Of a stretch of DNA of 64,000 bases, positions 40,701 to 46,331 are shown piece by piece. Both the position numbers and the translations under genes were made by a program. The stretch's first letter is position 1; each line of letters begins with the position of its first letter. Under the pieces are notes generated by a model. The model had not been told where the DNA came from. It did not search any database and saw only the letters and a list, made by a program, of their open reading frames with translations. Source of the stretch: Actinophytocola algeriensis (GTDB taxonomy: Bacteria; Actinomycetota; Actinomycetes; Mycobacteriales; Pseudonocardiaceae); the NCBI RefSeq assembly GCF_014203735.1, contig NZ_JACHJQ010000010.1, forward strand, positions 248,001-312,000. The letters are read 5' to 3'.

Positions 40701-43591
40701 GCGCCGACGAGGAACTCCGACTCGCCGCTGTGCGCGCCCATGAGCACCTCGAAGGCGACCATCAGCACCGCGAACAGCGTCGTGCCCGCCTCGGCCGCGA
40801 CCTGCTCCAGCTCCGCGACGACCGCGGCGTCCACCACGACGCGCTGGTGCTCGACGCCCGTGTCGTGCGCGTTCCCCTCGCGGTACGGCAGGGCGGGTGC
40901 GTGCACGTCGCCCGCCAGCAGGTCGAGCCAGTAGCGCTCGTCGGCCGCGCCGCGCGCGGAGCGTTCGTACTCCTGCTGCCAGCGCACGAACTCCTCGTAG
41001 CCGGTGGCGGGCGGGAGCTGTGGGGTCGTGCCCGCCAGCACGGCGCCGTAGATCGTCGCCAGCTCGTCGAGCAGCGTGACGACCGACCAGAAGTCGGTGA
41101 TCGCGTGGTGCTGCGCGAGCACGAGAACAGGTGCGCCGATCCCGGTGAACAGCGCGGCGCGTGCGACGTCGCCGTGTTCGATGTCGAAGGGGGCGAGCGC
41201 GTGGTCGTCGACCCGCGCGCGCAGGACGGTCTCCTCGCCCGTCATCGGCACGACGGCCAGCTCGAACGGTCGCCCGCCGTCGATCCGGTGGGTGCGGCGG
41301 CCGCCATCGGTGCCGAACCGCGACGTGAGGATCGGGTGCCGCGCACCGAGCAGGCGCACCGCGTCGGTGAGCGCGCCGACGTCGACCGGCTCGGCGAGGC
41401 GCACCGAGACGGACACGTTCTGGCGGCAGTCCGGCCCCTCCAGGTCACGGATGAACAGCAGCGCTTCCTGCCCGGCGGACAGTGGCCCGAGGGTGGCGGT
41501 CCTGGTCGCGGGCGCCGGGGCAGCCCCCGTTTCGCTGCCCGGTTCGCTGCCGGGAGCACTGTCCGGTTCGGTGTCCGTGAGCCGGGACGCGATCACGGTC
41601 GCGAGGTCGCGCAGGCTCTCCGGCCGCAGCAGGTCACCGGCGTCGAGGACGACGCCGAGCCGGTCCTCCAGCTCGAAGGCCAGTTCGACCGCCGCGAGCG
41701 AGTCGAGGTTCAGGTCGGCGACGGTCGCCGGACCGTCCTGGACGTCCCCGTACCTGCGCAGCTCCGACTCGATCGCGTCGGCCCGTTCCCCGGGCGGCAG
41801 CGCTCGCAGCGCGGCACCCGACAGGGCCGCGAACAACCGGCCTTCCGTCGCGGGGACGGCGGACCGGCGGTACTTCTCGCCCTCGACCGCGCCCGCGAGG
41901 TACGCCGTCCGGCTCGCGAGGCGCTGGACCTTGCCGCTCGACGTCTTCGCGATGCTGCGGGCCGCGAGGAGCACGACGTCGTGCAGCGCCACGCCGTAGT
42001 CCGCCAGCACCGCGGCGGCGATCGCGTCGGCCACCGCGGGGAGTTCCTCGTCCGGCGTGCCTGCCGCGACCTCCTGCAGCAGGACGCACTGCTCGCCGTC
42101 CTCGGTGTCCACCGAGAACGCCGCGCCGCACCCGGGACGCGACCGCGGCGACGCGAGGACAGCCGTCTCCTCGAGGTCGTGCGCGTAGAGGTTCCGGCCG
42201 CGGACGACCATCATCTCCTTGAGCCTGCCCGTGATGTGGAGCTGCCCGTCCAGCACGAACCCGAGGTCACCGGTTCTGAGGAAGGGGCCCGTGCCGTCGG
42301 GGAGGTGCGCGTCGAAGGTCGCCGCCGTCGCGGCCTCGTCCCTCCAGTAACCCGCCGCGACCGACGGACCACGCACCCACAGTTCCCCGACGGCACCTGG
42401 CGTGACCCGGGTACCGCTCCCCTGGTCCACGATCGCGATGTCGTGCCCGATGGCCACCTGTCCCGACGACACGAGGACCTGGCCGCTGTCGCCACCGGTC
42501 TCACTGTCGCCGCTCTCCTGCGCCCGGCCGCCCTCGAGTGCCGCCCGGTCCACGACGAGCCGCCGCACGCCGTTCCCGCGCCCGGCACCGGCGACGAACA
42601 GCGTCGCCTCGGCGAGCCCGTAGCACGGCAGCAACGCGGACGGGTCGAACCCGCTCGGCGCGAACGCCTCGGCGAACCGCGTCATGGTCCGGTGCCGGAC
42701 CGGCTCCGCACCGCAGAACGCGACCCGCCACGTGGACAGGTCGAGGCCGGCCCGCTCGGCGGGCGTGCTCTTGTTCACGCACAGGTCGAACGCGAAGTTG
42801 GGGCCACCGCTCGCGGTGGCGCCGCGCGCGGCGATGGTCTCGAGCCACCGCATGGGCCTGCGCAGGAAGTCCAGCGGGGACATCAGGATCGTCGAGATCC
42901 CGCTGAGCAGCGGCTGCAGCACGCCGCCGAGCAGGCCCATGTCGTGGTAGAAGGGCAGCCAGGAGACATTGACGTCGTCGCCGGTGAGCCCGAAGTTGCC
43001 CGCGATGGAACGGCCGTTGGCCACCAGGTTCCGGTGGGTCACGACCACCCCGCGCGGGGTGCCGGTCGAGCCGGACGTGTACTGCAGCAACGCGACGGCG
43101 TCGGCGTCGAGCACCGGCGGCCGCCACCCGTCGGCGTCCTCGGCCATCGCGTCCTCAGTGGACAGCCAGGGCAGTGTGGCCAGCTCCGGCGCGTGCGCGA
43201 ACAGTTCCGTGGCGAACGCCTCGACGAGGCGGGTCGACAGGACGATCGCCGCGTCCGAGTCCCGCGCCACGGCACGCAACCGCGGCATCGTGCGCTCGAG
43301 ACTCGTGGGGTCCGGCGGGTAGACGGGCACCGCGACCATGCCCGCGTACAGCGAGCCGAGGAAGCCGACGACGAAGTGCTCACCGGGTGGGTAGAGCAAC
43401 AGCACCCGCGCACCCGGCCGGGCCCGCTGCGCGAGGGCGACGGCCACCGCGCGCGCACGCGCGTCGAGCTCGGCGATGCCGAGCGTCGTCGCGGTCGCCC
43501 CGCTCTCGGCGAGGAACTCGTAGTGCACGGCGGTGCCGCGCTCTTCGACGTTGCGGCGCACCGCGTCAACGACAGAGCAGTCCCAATCCAT
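28739..43591 (-). CDS. FAAL-primed NRPS: FAAL-ACP-(C-A-PCP)x4
   Basis: About 4950 residues. An N-terminal fatty acyl-AMP ligase (1-585: YTSGSTGTPRG, WLPFYHDMGL, PCYGLAEAT) and ACP (DLNLDSL, about 600-665) load a fatty acid. Four C-A-PCP modules follow. All C domains have intact HH motifs (HHAITD, HHIVSDG, HHIVGDG, HHVVADG) and all PCPs have LGGHSL. Codes aligned by eye to GrsA: A1 D-P-E-D-L-G-R-V-C (odd NRWGTTE core), A2 D-A-W-L-V-G-A-V-A (hydrophobic type), A3 D-P-R-H-F-L-L-R-A (Lys2-like, 2-aminoadipate candidate), A4 D-I-W-Q-I-T-A-D-D (acidic at 330/331, perhaps a basic residue). No E or TE domain, so any D-residues would need dual E/C domains. I chose ATG 43591 (CGGGAACG 6 nt upstream) over ATG 43621, which has no ribosome site. 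It begins the acyl-peptide chain. Confidence 0.95.
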   Translation of the reverse strand: MDWDCSVVDAVRRNVEERGTAVHYEFLAESGATATTLGIAELDARARAVAVALAQRARPGARVLLLYPPGEHFVVGFLGSLYAGMVAVPVYPPDPTSLERTMPRLRAVARDSDAAIVLSTRLVEAFATELFAHAPELATLPWLSTEDAMAEDADGWRPPVLDADAVALLQYTSGSTGTPRGVVVTHRNLVANGRSIAGNFGLTGDDVNVSWLPFYHDMGLLGGVLQPLLSGISTILMSPLDFLRRPMRWLETIAARGATASGGPNFAFDLCVNKSTPAERAGLDLSTWRVAFCGAEPVRHRTMTRFAEAFAPSGFDPSALLPCYGLAEATLFVAGAGRGNGVRRLVVDRAALEGGRAQESGDSETGGDSGQVLVSSGQVAIGHDIAIVDQGSGTRVTPGAVGELWVRGPSVAAGYWRDEAATAATFDAHLPDGTGPFLRTGDLGFVLDGQLHITGRLKEMMVVRGRNLYAHDLEETAVLASPRSRPGCGAAFSVDTEDGEQCVLLQEVAAGTPDEELPAVADAIAAAVLADYGVALHDVVLLAARSIAKTSSGKVQRLASRTAYLAGAVEGEKYRRSAVPATEGRLFAALSGAALRALPPGERADAIESELRRYGDVQDGPATVADLNLDSLAAVELAFELEDRLGVVLDAGDLLRPESLRDLATVIASRLTDTEPDSAPGSEPGSETGAAPAPATRTATLGPLSAGQEALLFIRDLEGPDCRQNVSVSVRLAEPVDVGALTDAVRLLGARHPILTSRFGTDGGRRTHRIDGGRPFELAVVPMTGEETVLRARVDDHALAPFDIEHGDVARAALFTGIGAPVLVLAQHHAITDFWSVVTLLDELATIYGAVLAGTTPQLPPATGYEEFVRWQQEYERSARGAADERYWLDLLAGDVHAPALPYREGNAHDTGVEHQRVVVDAAVVAELEQVAAEAGTTLFAVLMVAFEVLMGAHSGESEFLVGATTTGRPQARFRNTAGYFANTVPVRADLGGATTVGDLVRGTGAQLRKSLTHQHFPYGKLVELLRARGNAAAAVNAAVVFERPQGAIASDVTSVVFGAGAASATLRDLTLEPFAVGELATQFDITLHAIPVEHGLLAHLLVRADRFEQGFAGELAAQYLDLLGQLGRLRDAPASALRLAGTTESLARADVPARERPGVTSVHELFESTAALTPDAVALEAAGLEMTYAEVEQAANRLANELRGLGLRPEDTVGLCLRRSPELVIAMLAVMKSGAAFVPLDPALPPARLADMVGDARCARILCHAGTAELAEKLGTAIRVDEDRPGSGERPDLLIGDDNLAYVIFTSGSTGRPKGVQIQHRSLLSYLMSFLDAFDVRPGDRVLQFAPLTFDPCLEEIFSAWIRGATLVLRDESVVASPERFWSWCAERRLTMIDIPTAFFHVLVSALDGEVTVPPTLRTVLIGGEAAHPDKLARWFSAAREHVTLYNRWGTTETTVCSTVALLGPESGQVARARDISIGADMIDAVIHVLDAALRPVPDGVVGEAYIGGVGVGRGYASAPRKTAERFVPDPFASTPGARLYATGDLVRRSADGELRYVGRADQQVKVRGYRIELGEIEVVLRRHPDVVEAAVVASGGPGAAELIAAVTGDLDAETLRDWLQTRLPSYMVPTRLLVLAHIPLTANGKVDSAALRAEARAVVRPAAEMTGTERALAAVWCDVLGVDGVGPDDDFFALGGHSLRAAALNTRVRREFGVQPPLRMFFESVTVRAQASRIDELLAEATDPAVAESAAAVFEPRVSPGQQRLWFLDKLAPGSSAYVVPGVLRLYGALDRDRLRRALDLVVERHPAVRTGFREKNGLPVPEVHSGLAAPFDELDRTAVAPGQRESELTRLAGEYATRAFAVDEPPLMRATLVRFAETEHALLLAFHHIVSDGRSMQVLADDLAALYAGGEPPAPAHDYLAWAHEEHARLESAAGREGLEFWTRHLDGAPPAIDLPVDRPRPALQTFRGDRVPLVLSAEDSALLRDLAREQHATVFMVLAACTASALSRLSGQRRVVVGVPDANRPEDGRYDDVVGFFVNTVPMCFDVPAGDTARTLLDRTRATAVEAMAWKWVPFSAVVEAVGHDRDPSRSPVFQVLLDVHTGALPSPAMSGLRAETAPLYTGTAKTDLTFEVTDDGGALTGWLEYNTDLFTPDTARRIAGLFRETAVAMSRRPDQRITTPGAAATIARWPVTAVTNDAAADKTEVFATRFERVATATPDAVAIESDDRVVTYGELRRQVEHVARVLERQYDVDGGDVVAVSIEPSVDAVVAILAVQRCGAAYLPVDPAYPDERRAFMLADSGARLLVTGDLVAEALRRPPLHDRLPALHPDTPAYLMYTSGSTGRPKGVVLSHRALANLAGAQAECFGIGSSSRMLQFASLSFDASVWEIFPTLAAGGTLCVVGRDHALVGAELADTLAEREITVCLLPPSVLATLPARDLPNLRTLVSGGEACRAEQVDRWQPGRRFVNAYGPTECTVAITAADCEPGRTPSLGAVLPGGTAYVLDEDLHPAVPGAVGELYVGGTGLALGYHRRPALTAERFLPDPFSAVPGARMYRTGDLVRVRADGAIDYLGRADSQLKVRGFRIEPGEIEAVLLARDDVSAAVVTRLDAALVAHVESADAALSPRVLAEACAAVLPAHMVPAAFVVRPELPRLPGGKLDVRGLERPRRGDFADATATALETGTERVVGRVWAELLALDEIGNGDDFFALGGHSLLATSATARVSEELGRDVPLRTLFEVPVLRDYAARCDAAAVRDTANDIAAHTRAAAGPPSVMQERLWILEELDRGADAHAATGRYHLAGALRLTGELDEAALNRAVAALVDRHTTLRTVLADDDGVLTQRVRDHVEVPVTRTALTGATAEERRAEAVGVVAGEANTPMDLTEGPLLRLRLLELDRDDAVLVLTLHHIVGDGWSMEVLKRDLAHFYAQETGQAPETGLPELEVTYDQFARWQRHRLDNGDLDDSIAHWCKQLENLPTLTLPMTRHVAGQPSGLADRVGTVVGDRLRSDIERLASDSGATVFMVLAAALQVTLGRLAGQDDFAIGAPIAGRGRREVSDLIGFFINSVVLRADLTGDPSFAAVLDRVRTATLDAYEHQDVPFETLVGRLAPERDLTTTPLFQVYLNMLNIPPHEVALPGLSVEEFSVPEIGTKFDLSFYVRTEESGLGLDLVYAADRFDEESMDELLAQWVRVLEQAVGDSGRAIGALRLDTPRARAVLPDPAEPLDAAWHGSVVERFESWAEREPRRIAITEPGQDLTYGELSWATAALASVLTRHGVEKGDVVAVYGDRCASLVWAVLAVMRTGAAFAILDPSYPADRIADCLDVARPVAFLQLEGAGTVPLAVEDALRRHDPRCRFELPTKLADVRHLVPQGAEQASAVPVGPTDCAYVAFTSGSTGKPKGIRGGHGSLTHFVPWMVERFGLRDTDRYSMISGISHDPLHREVFTPLVTGACICVPLRFDVETPGRLAQWFRTQQISVSHLTPPMARLFDQLTVAPGTLPWLERVFFLGDTLTSRDVRAVTRMAGSATCVNLYGSTESQRAVGYHVVPTADGTAAEDPGVTYPLGHGMKDVQLLVVNDAGELAGIGEVGELVIRSPHLALGYAGDEALSAARFVRNPLGGNDSEGAEADRAYRTGDLGRYAPDGSVLPVGRADNQVKIRGYRVETDEVAHAVRAAAGVRDAIVVAREDAGGETGLVAYVVAEAGTKVVGTEVKAYVRTRLPEYMVPAFVVPLESIPLTPNRKVDRAALPAPSVVGGAQEDGPQTPVSPTEELVAGVWQDVLGAPRVLPDDNFFNLGGHSLMATQVVSRIRRVFGREIALRTLFEKQTVRQLAEHIDGMAGGASRTEPIAVLPRDGALRSSYGQERLWVLDRLEGDTGAYNSSTVVRLRGPLDRRALSDTLAKLVERHEVLRTRLVMRDGAVCQIVEAAADVTMPLDFVDLSADHGDNAATAEERWQACVAAASAHRFDLGVSPLEKATLIRIGEDDHVFVLTVHHVVADGWGLQVLVRDFALLYQADRDGTASPLPPVEVQYADWSSWQRDRVEGGDFAGQLDFWCDRLRDPAPLLEFPGQRPRPATMSNRGLTVRRVLSSELVDEVRRVGREHNATLFMTLLAAFNTQLHRYGGTRDIAVATPVSTRSVEVEDVVGFFVNTIVFRNRIAGDDTFTELLERVRSTTLEAYANQDVPFDRVVDALQPSRDLSRSPLFQVMFVLHNAPYTEIELGDLKLERLHTEEDTAKFDLSFDLAEERDGLHATLELNADLFDQETGEQLLDHFETLLRGIVAGPATTIAGLELRPDAEVRAQEALSAGPAPELGRSPAAALEDWAHRTPDATAVVDGDTVWTYRELRDLAAGVAGGLAGAVTGAEPAVLVCARRSAAHIAAAIACGEVGATYVPVTPDFPDQRIASVLALLGDAVVVTDAEQADRLGTLAGPDRPRLVLDDVVADPARVLGARRGHDRERAYVIFTSGTTGEPKGVVVEQAGLCNHLELMGHDLALSERDVIAQTAGQSFDISIWQMLVGVTRGAATVVSGDDTSRDPDALLALVRDRRVSVLQLVPGMIRALLDRAGDWTDDRAVAHLRYLIATGEELPPDLCARWLRRFPGIPVVNAYGPAECSDDTHLALLTEPPRTDRALTIGHPVAGVTSHVVDADGARQPFGVPGELAIGGLVVGRGYLGDPRATAARFVPDPFSQVPGARLYLTGDRARLSRDGRLEFLGRFDDQLKIRGFRIEAAEVETALREVDGVTDAVVVRGADDESLVACLAGTERDAATVADALTARLPKYMIPTGYVFLDRLPRTRNGKIDRAALQGDDVVVERVRRRFEPLAGPTESLVAAVFAALLGAPTVGALDNFFELGGHSLLATRLVTELSTQAGVELPLRTVFERATVRGVAEALEEMQLASLTDDERRELEALIDGVTDEEARALLASDHEGDA

Positions 43592-43678
43592 AACCGTTCC
43601 CGTGTCGGCTCGAGGTTCCATGGCACGGTCGTGCCGGGGAGGGGCGCCCGGCGCCCGGTGTCCGTCCGTGGTCCGGGG

Positions 43679-45046
43679 TCAGTACCCGGCGAGTGGCCTG
43701 CGGCCGCAGATGGCCCCGATCCGCTTGCGCGCGTGCGCACGGACCTGGGGGTCGAGGGTGTGGACCCTGGCCGAGGCGCTCTCCGCGGCGGTCAGCACAT
43801 CGACGACGACCTCGGCGATCTCCGCGACGTCCTCCGCGTCCAGCCCGCGGGCCGCCATGCTGTTGCTGCCGAAGCGCACACCCGAGGCCACGTTCGCGGG
43901 GTGGACGTCGCCGACGATCCGGTTCTTGTTGACGAGGATGTCGCACTCCTCCAACGCCTTCTCGGCGTTGACCCCCGTGATGCCGAACGACGACAGGACG
44001 TCGGCCACCACGATGTGGTTGTCGGTGCCCTCGGAGATGACCCGGACACCGCGGCGCATCAGCTGGTCGGCGAGGGCGGCCGCGAGCGAGCGGACCCTGG
44101 CCATCGTGTCGGCGAACCGCGGCGTGTCCACGGCGCCGAGGGCGTAGGCCTTCGCGGCGATGCTGTTCACCACCGGTGCGCCCTGCATCAGCGGGAACAA
44201 CCCGCCCTGCATGGCCTGTTCGAGGGTCCTGCCGTCGGGCAACGTGGTCGTGGCCGACTCGCCGAGGAGGATGAGCCCGCCGCGCGGCCCGTACAGCTGC
44301 TTGTGCGTGCAGGTCGTGACGACGTGCGCGTGCTCGATCGGCGACGGGTGCAGCCCGGCCACCACGAGACCGGCGATGTGCGTGATGTCGGCGAGCAGGT
44401 AGGCGCCGACCTCGTCGGCGATCGCGCGGAACGCCGCCCAGTCGATCGTGCGCGGGTAGGCCGTGGTGCCCGCGATGATGAGGCGGGGGCGGTGCTCGAG
44501 CGCCTTGGCCCGCACCTCGTCGTAGTCGATCAGCCCGTCGGGCGCGAGGCCGTAGCCGCGGGCCACGAACACCCGGCCGGACACGTTCACCGGGGCGCCG
44601 TGGCTGAGGTGGCCGCCCGCGTCGAGGTCCATCCCCAGGATCGGGTCGCCTGGGCTCAGCAACGCGTTCATGACCACCTGGTTGGCGGTGCTCGCGGAGT
44701 GCGGCTGCACGTTGGCGTAGCGCGCGCGGAAGGCGTGCTTGGCCCGGTCCACGGCGAGCCGCTCGACCTTGTCCACGTTCACACAGCCCGCGTGGAACCG
44801 GCGGCCGGGATATCCCTCCGCGGTGACGTTCGCGAAGATGCTGCCCTCGGCGAGCAGCGCCGCGGGTGAGACGGGACTGCACGACGCGACCAGCGCGAGG
44901 GTCTCCCGCTGTCTGCCGAGCTCGTCGTTCAGCAGCCCGAGCAGGACCGGGTCGTCGAGTTCCAGTGAGTCGAGTGCGTTCTCGTAGAAGGAAGGCAGTG
45001 AGGTGCCGGCCTGTGCGGGCAACGGCAGACCCGCGACATTGGTCAC
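43679..45046 (-). CDS. serine hydroxymethyltransferase-like PLP enzyme with altered active site
   Basis: About 455 residues, SHMT fold. PLP lysine lies in VVTTCTHKQLYGPRGG, and YANVQPHS, DITHIAGL and MQGG are conserved. Positions that in E. coli GlyA are Tyr55 and Tyr64-Tyr65 (KYAEGYPGKRYYGGCE) read here VTAEGYPGRRFHAGCV. Tyr55 becomes Thr and Tyr65 becomes His, while Glu57 is kept. The upstream IASEN is VASCS. Such changes suggest another substrate, for example an alpha-substituted serine or another aldol product, as for SHMT paralogues in other NRPS clusters. GTG 45046 (GGGGGA 4 nt upstream) is preferred to TTG 45058. It lies between the SyrP-like gene and the FAAL-NRPS gene and is probably a building-block enzyme. 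Confidence 0.88.
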   Translation of the reverse strand: MTNVAGLPLPAQAGTSLPSFYENALDSLELDDPVLLGLLNDELGRQRETLALVASCSPVSPAALLAEGSIFANVTAEGYPGRRFHAGCVNVDKVERLAVDRAKHAFRARYANVQPHSASTANQVVMNALLSPGDPILGMDLDAGGHLSHGAPVNVSGRVFVARGYGLAPDGLIDYDEVRAKALEHRPRLIIAGTTAYPRTIDWAAFRAIADEVGAYLLADITHIAGLVVAGLHPSPIEHAHVVTTCTHKQLYGPRGGLILLGESATTTLPDGRTLEQAMQGGLFPLMQGAPVVNSIAAKAYALGAVDTPRFADTMARVRSLAAALADQLMRRGVRVISEGTDNHIVVADVLSSFGITGVNAEKALEECDILVNKNRIVGDVHPANVASGVRFGSNSMAARGLDAEDVAEIAEVVVDVLTAAESASARVHTLDPQVRAHARKRIGAICGRRPLAGY

Positions 45047-45080
45047 AAAATCCCCCAACGGGTGCGTGAATGGACGGGTC

Positions 45081-45953
45081 TCAGAAGTTCGGCATGGACA
45101 ACATGGCCGCCACCCGCCGGTTCGGGTCCTCGAAGGCGCGGCGTCCGTGCATCACCCGTTTGTTGTCGATCATGACGATGTCGCCGACCTCCCATTCGAG
45201 GTCGACCGCCACTTTCTCGGTGGCGTCGAGCGCGTCCCAGCGACAGTGCTGCGGAATCGGTGACCCGTCCTCGAAGGACACGATGGCGCCGGAGCCGAGA
45301 TAACTGTTGCACAATGTGCGGGAATCGATGTACGGCGCCTGCGGCACCGCCGAAACGGTGTAGCTCCAGTTCAGGTTACCCGCGTCATCGAAATCGTACG
45401 TGAAATCGTCGAACTCGGCGAAGAGCCGGTCGAGCTCGGCCCGATCGGACGTCCCGAAGACACGTTCCTGGTGCTCGGGCCCGGTCGCGAACGGGAGGCG
45501 CCACGTCAGCCTCTTCTCCTCGAACAGGTCCCGGGTCTCCTTCGCGAGCAGGTCGAGCGCCGCGACACCGTCGTACACCGTGGTGGCACCGCCGGAACTG
45601 GCGGGTTGCACGCAGTAGAACCACTGCAGCCCGGGATGCAGTGGGCAGTAGCTCATCTCGGCGTGGGCGGGGATCGGGTTGCGGTGCGCGTCGACCAGCA
45701 GCACCGCCCCGTCCTCGGAGATCGTCTCCCGGTTCGGGTTCTGGTGGAAGTACAGTTTTTCGGAAAACCTCTGGACCAGTTCCCGGAAATCGTCGGCGGT
45801 CGCCTCGAAGCCGCGAAACATCAGCGTGCCGTGCTGCTTGAACAGGTCGACGACCCCTTCGTAGGGCAGCTCGGCAAGAGCGGCACCACCGCCCTTTTCG
45901 ATGACCAGGCCGTGATGCTCACTGAGAAGGGACGTCGACAGTAACGTCGTCAT
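45081..45953 (-). CDS. TauD/SyrP-like Fe(II)/2-oxoglutarate dioxygenase
   Basis: A 290-residue TauD-family enzyme. The metal triad is His-x-Glu in PAHAEMSY and a distal His in DNKRVMHGRRAF. The Arg pair in NRRVAAML can bind 2-oxoglutarate. The HAEMSY variant with Pro soon after is the form found in SyrP-like hydroxylases, which beta-hydroxylate carrier-bound residues such as aspartate. ATG 45953 has CGGAG 7 nt upstream, and a TTG at 45971 is the less likely start. It is the first gene of the long minus-strand operon, 34 bp before the SHMT paralogue. Halogenation is unlikely because the carboxylate ligand is present. Confidence 0.9.
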   Translation of the reverse strand: MTTLLSTSLLSEHHGLVIEKGGGAALAELPYEGVVDLFKQHGTLMFRGFEATADDFRELVQRFSEKLYFHQNPNRETISEDGAVLLVDAHRNPIPAHAEMSYCPLHPGLQWFYCVQPASSGGATTVYDGVAALDLLAKETRDLFEEKRLTWRLPFATGPEHQERVFGTSDRAELDRLFAEFDDFTYDFDDAGNLNWSYTVSAVPQAPYIDSRTLCNSYLGSGAIVSFEDGSPIPQHCRWDALDATEKVAVDLEWEVGDIVMIDNKRVMHGRRAFEDPNRRVAAMLSMPNF

Positions 45954-46331
45954 AAACCACTCCGAGGTCAAATGATTTCGCCACTGCTGGCGACACGAAC
46001 GACTTTAAGCACTATCCAGCGCAGGGCGCAACCACCGTCCAAAAAGACCCCGCGCCCATTTCTCCGCCATTCCGACATGACACGCCAACCCCCTACCGGC
46101 ACCAGCCGCCGCGATGTTCTTAGTACAGCGGAACCCGGGCCGCAAACGTCGCGGACGCAGTTGCACACCGGATCGCGGCAGACGGTTTTCCCGTGCTCAG
46201 CGCGTCGAAGCCAGTACCGGCACGCGCGCACCGCCGCACACCGCTGTGCAACTGCGACCGCTCCTGGACGCCGGCCGTCGACGACTGCACGATGGGAACA
46301 GCCGACCGGCGACCGCACGGAAAGGGGTGCC
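45954..46331. promoter_or_regulatory. divergent regulatory region of the main NRPS operon and FAD oxidase
   Basis: This 378-bp gene-free stretch lies between the divergent SyrP-like dioxygenase and FAD oxidoreductase genes. It must contain the promoter of the 29.5-kb operon. Its part near the dioxygenase is richer in A/T than the surroundings. It contains a perfect 12-bp inverted repeat with half-sites 89 bp apart, listed separately. I could not assign -35/-10 elements with confidence. Confidence 0.6.
46156..46256. repeat. widely spaced perfect 12-bp inverted repeat
   Basis: CGCAGTTGCACA at 46156-46167 is the exact reverse complement of TGTGCAACTGCG at 46245-46256. The centres are 89 bp apart, about 8.5 helical turns. 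Two copies of one asymmetric site in opposite orientation, inside the only control region of the main operon, suggest regulator binding at both with possible looping. No regulator can be named. Confidence 0.6.

Noticed and set aside
28739-43591. N-terminal domain as an acyl-CoA ligase or amino acid A domain
   Set aside because: It is followed directly by an ACP and has FAAL-type WLPFYHDMGL and PCYGLAEAT segments. No amino acid code positions apply.
39629-44869. Plus-strand open frame of 1746 codons opposite FAAL-NRPS and SHMT genes
   Set aside because: It spans two real minus-strand genes and the gap between them and shows no motif. Antisense shadow.
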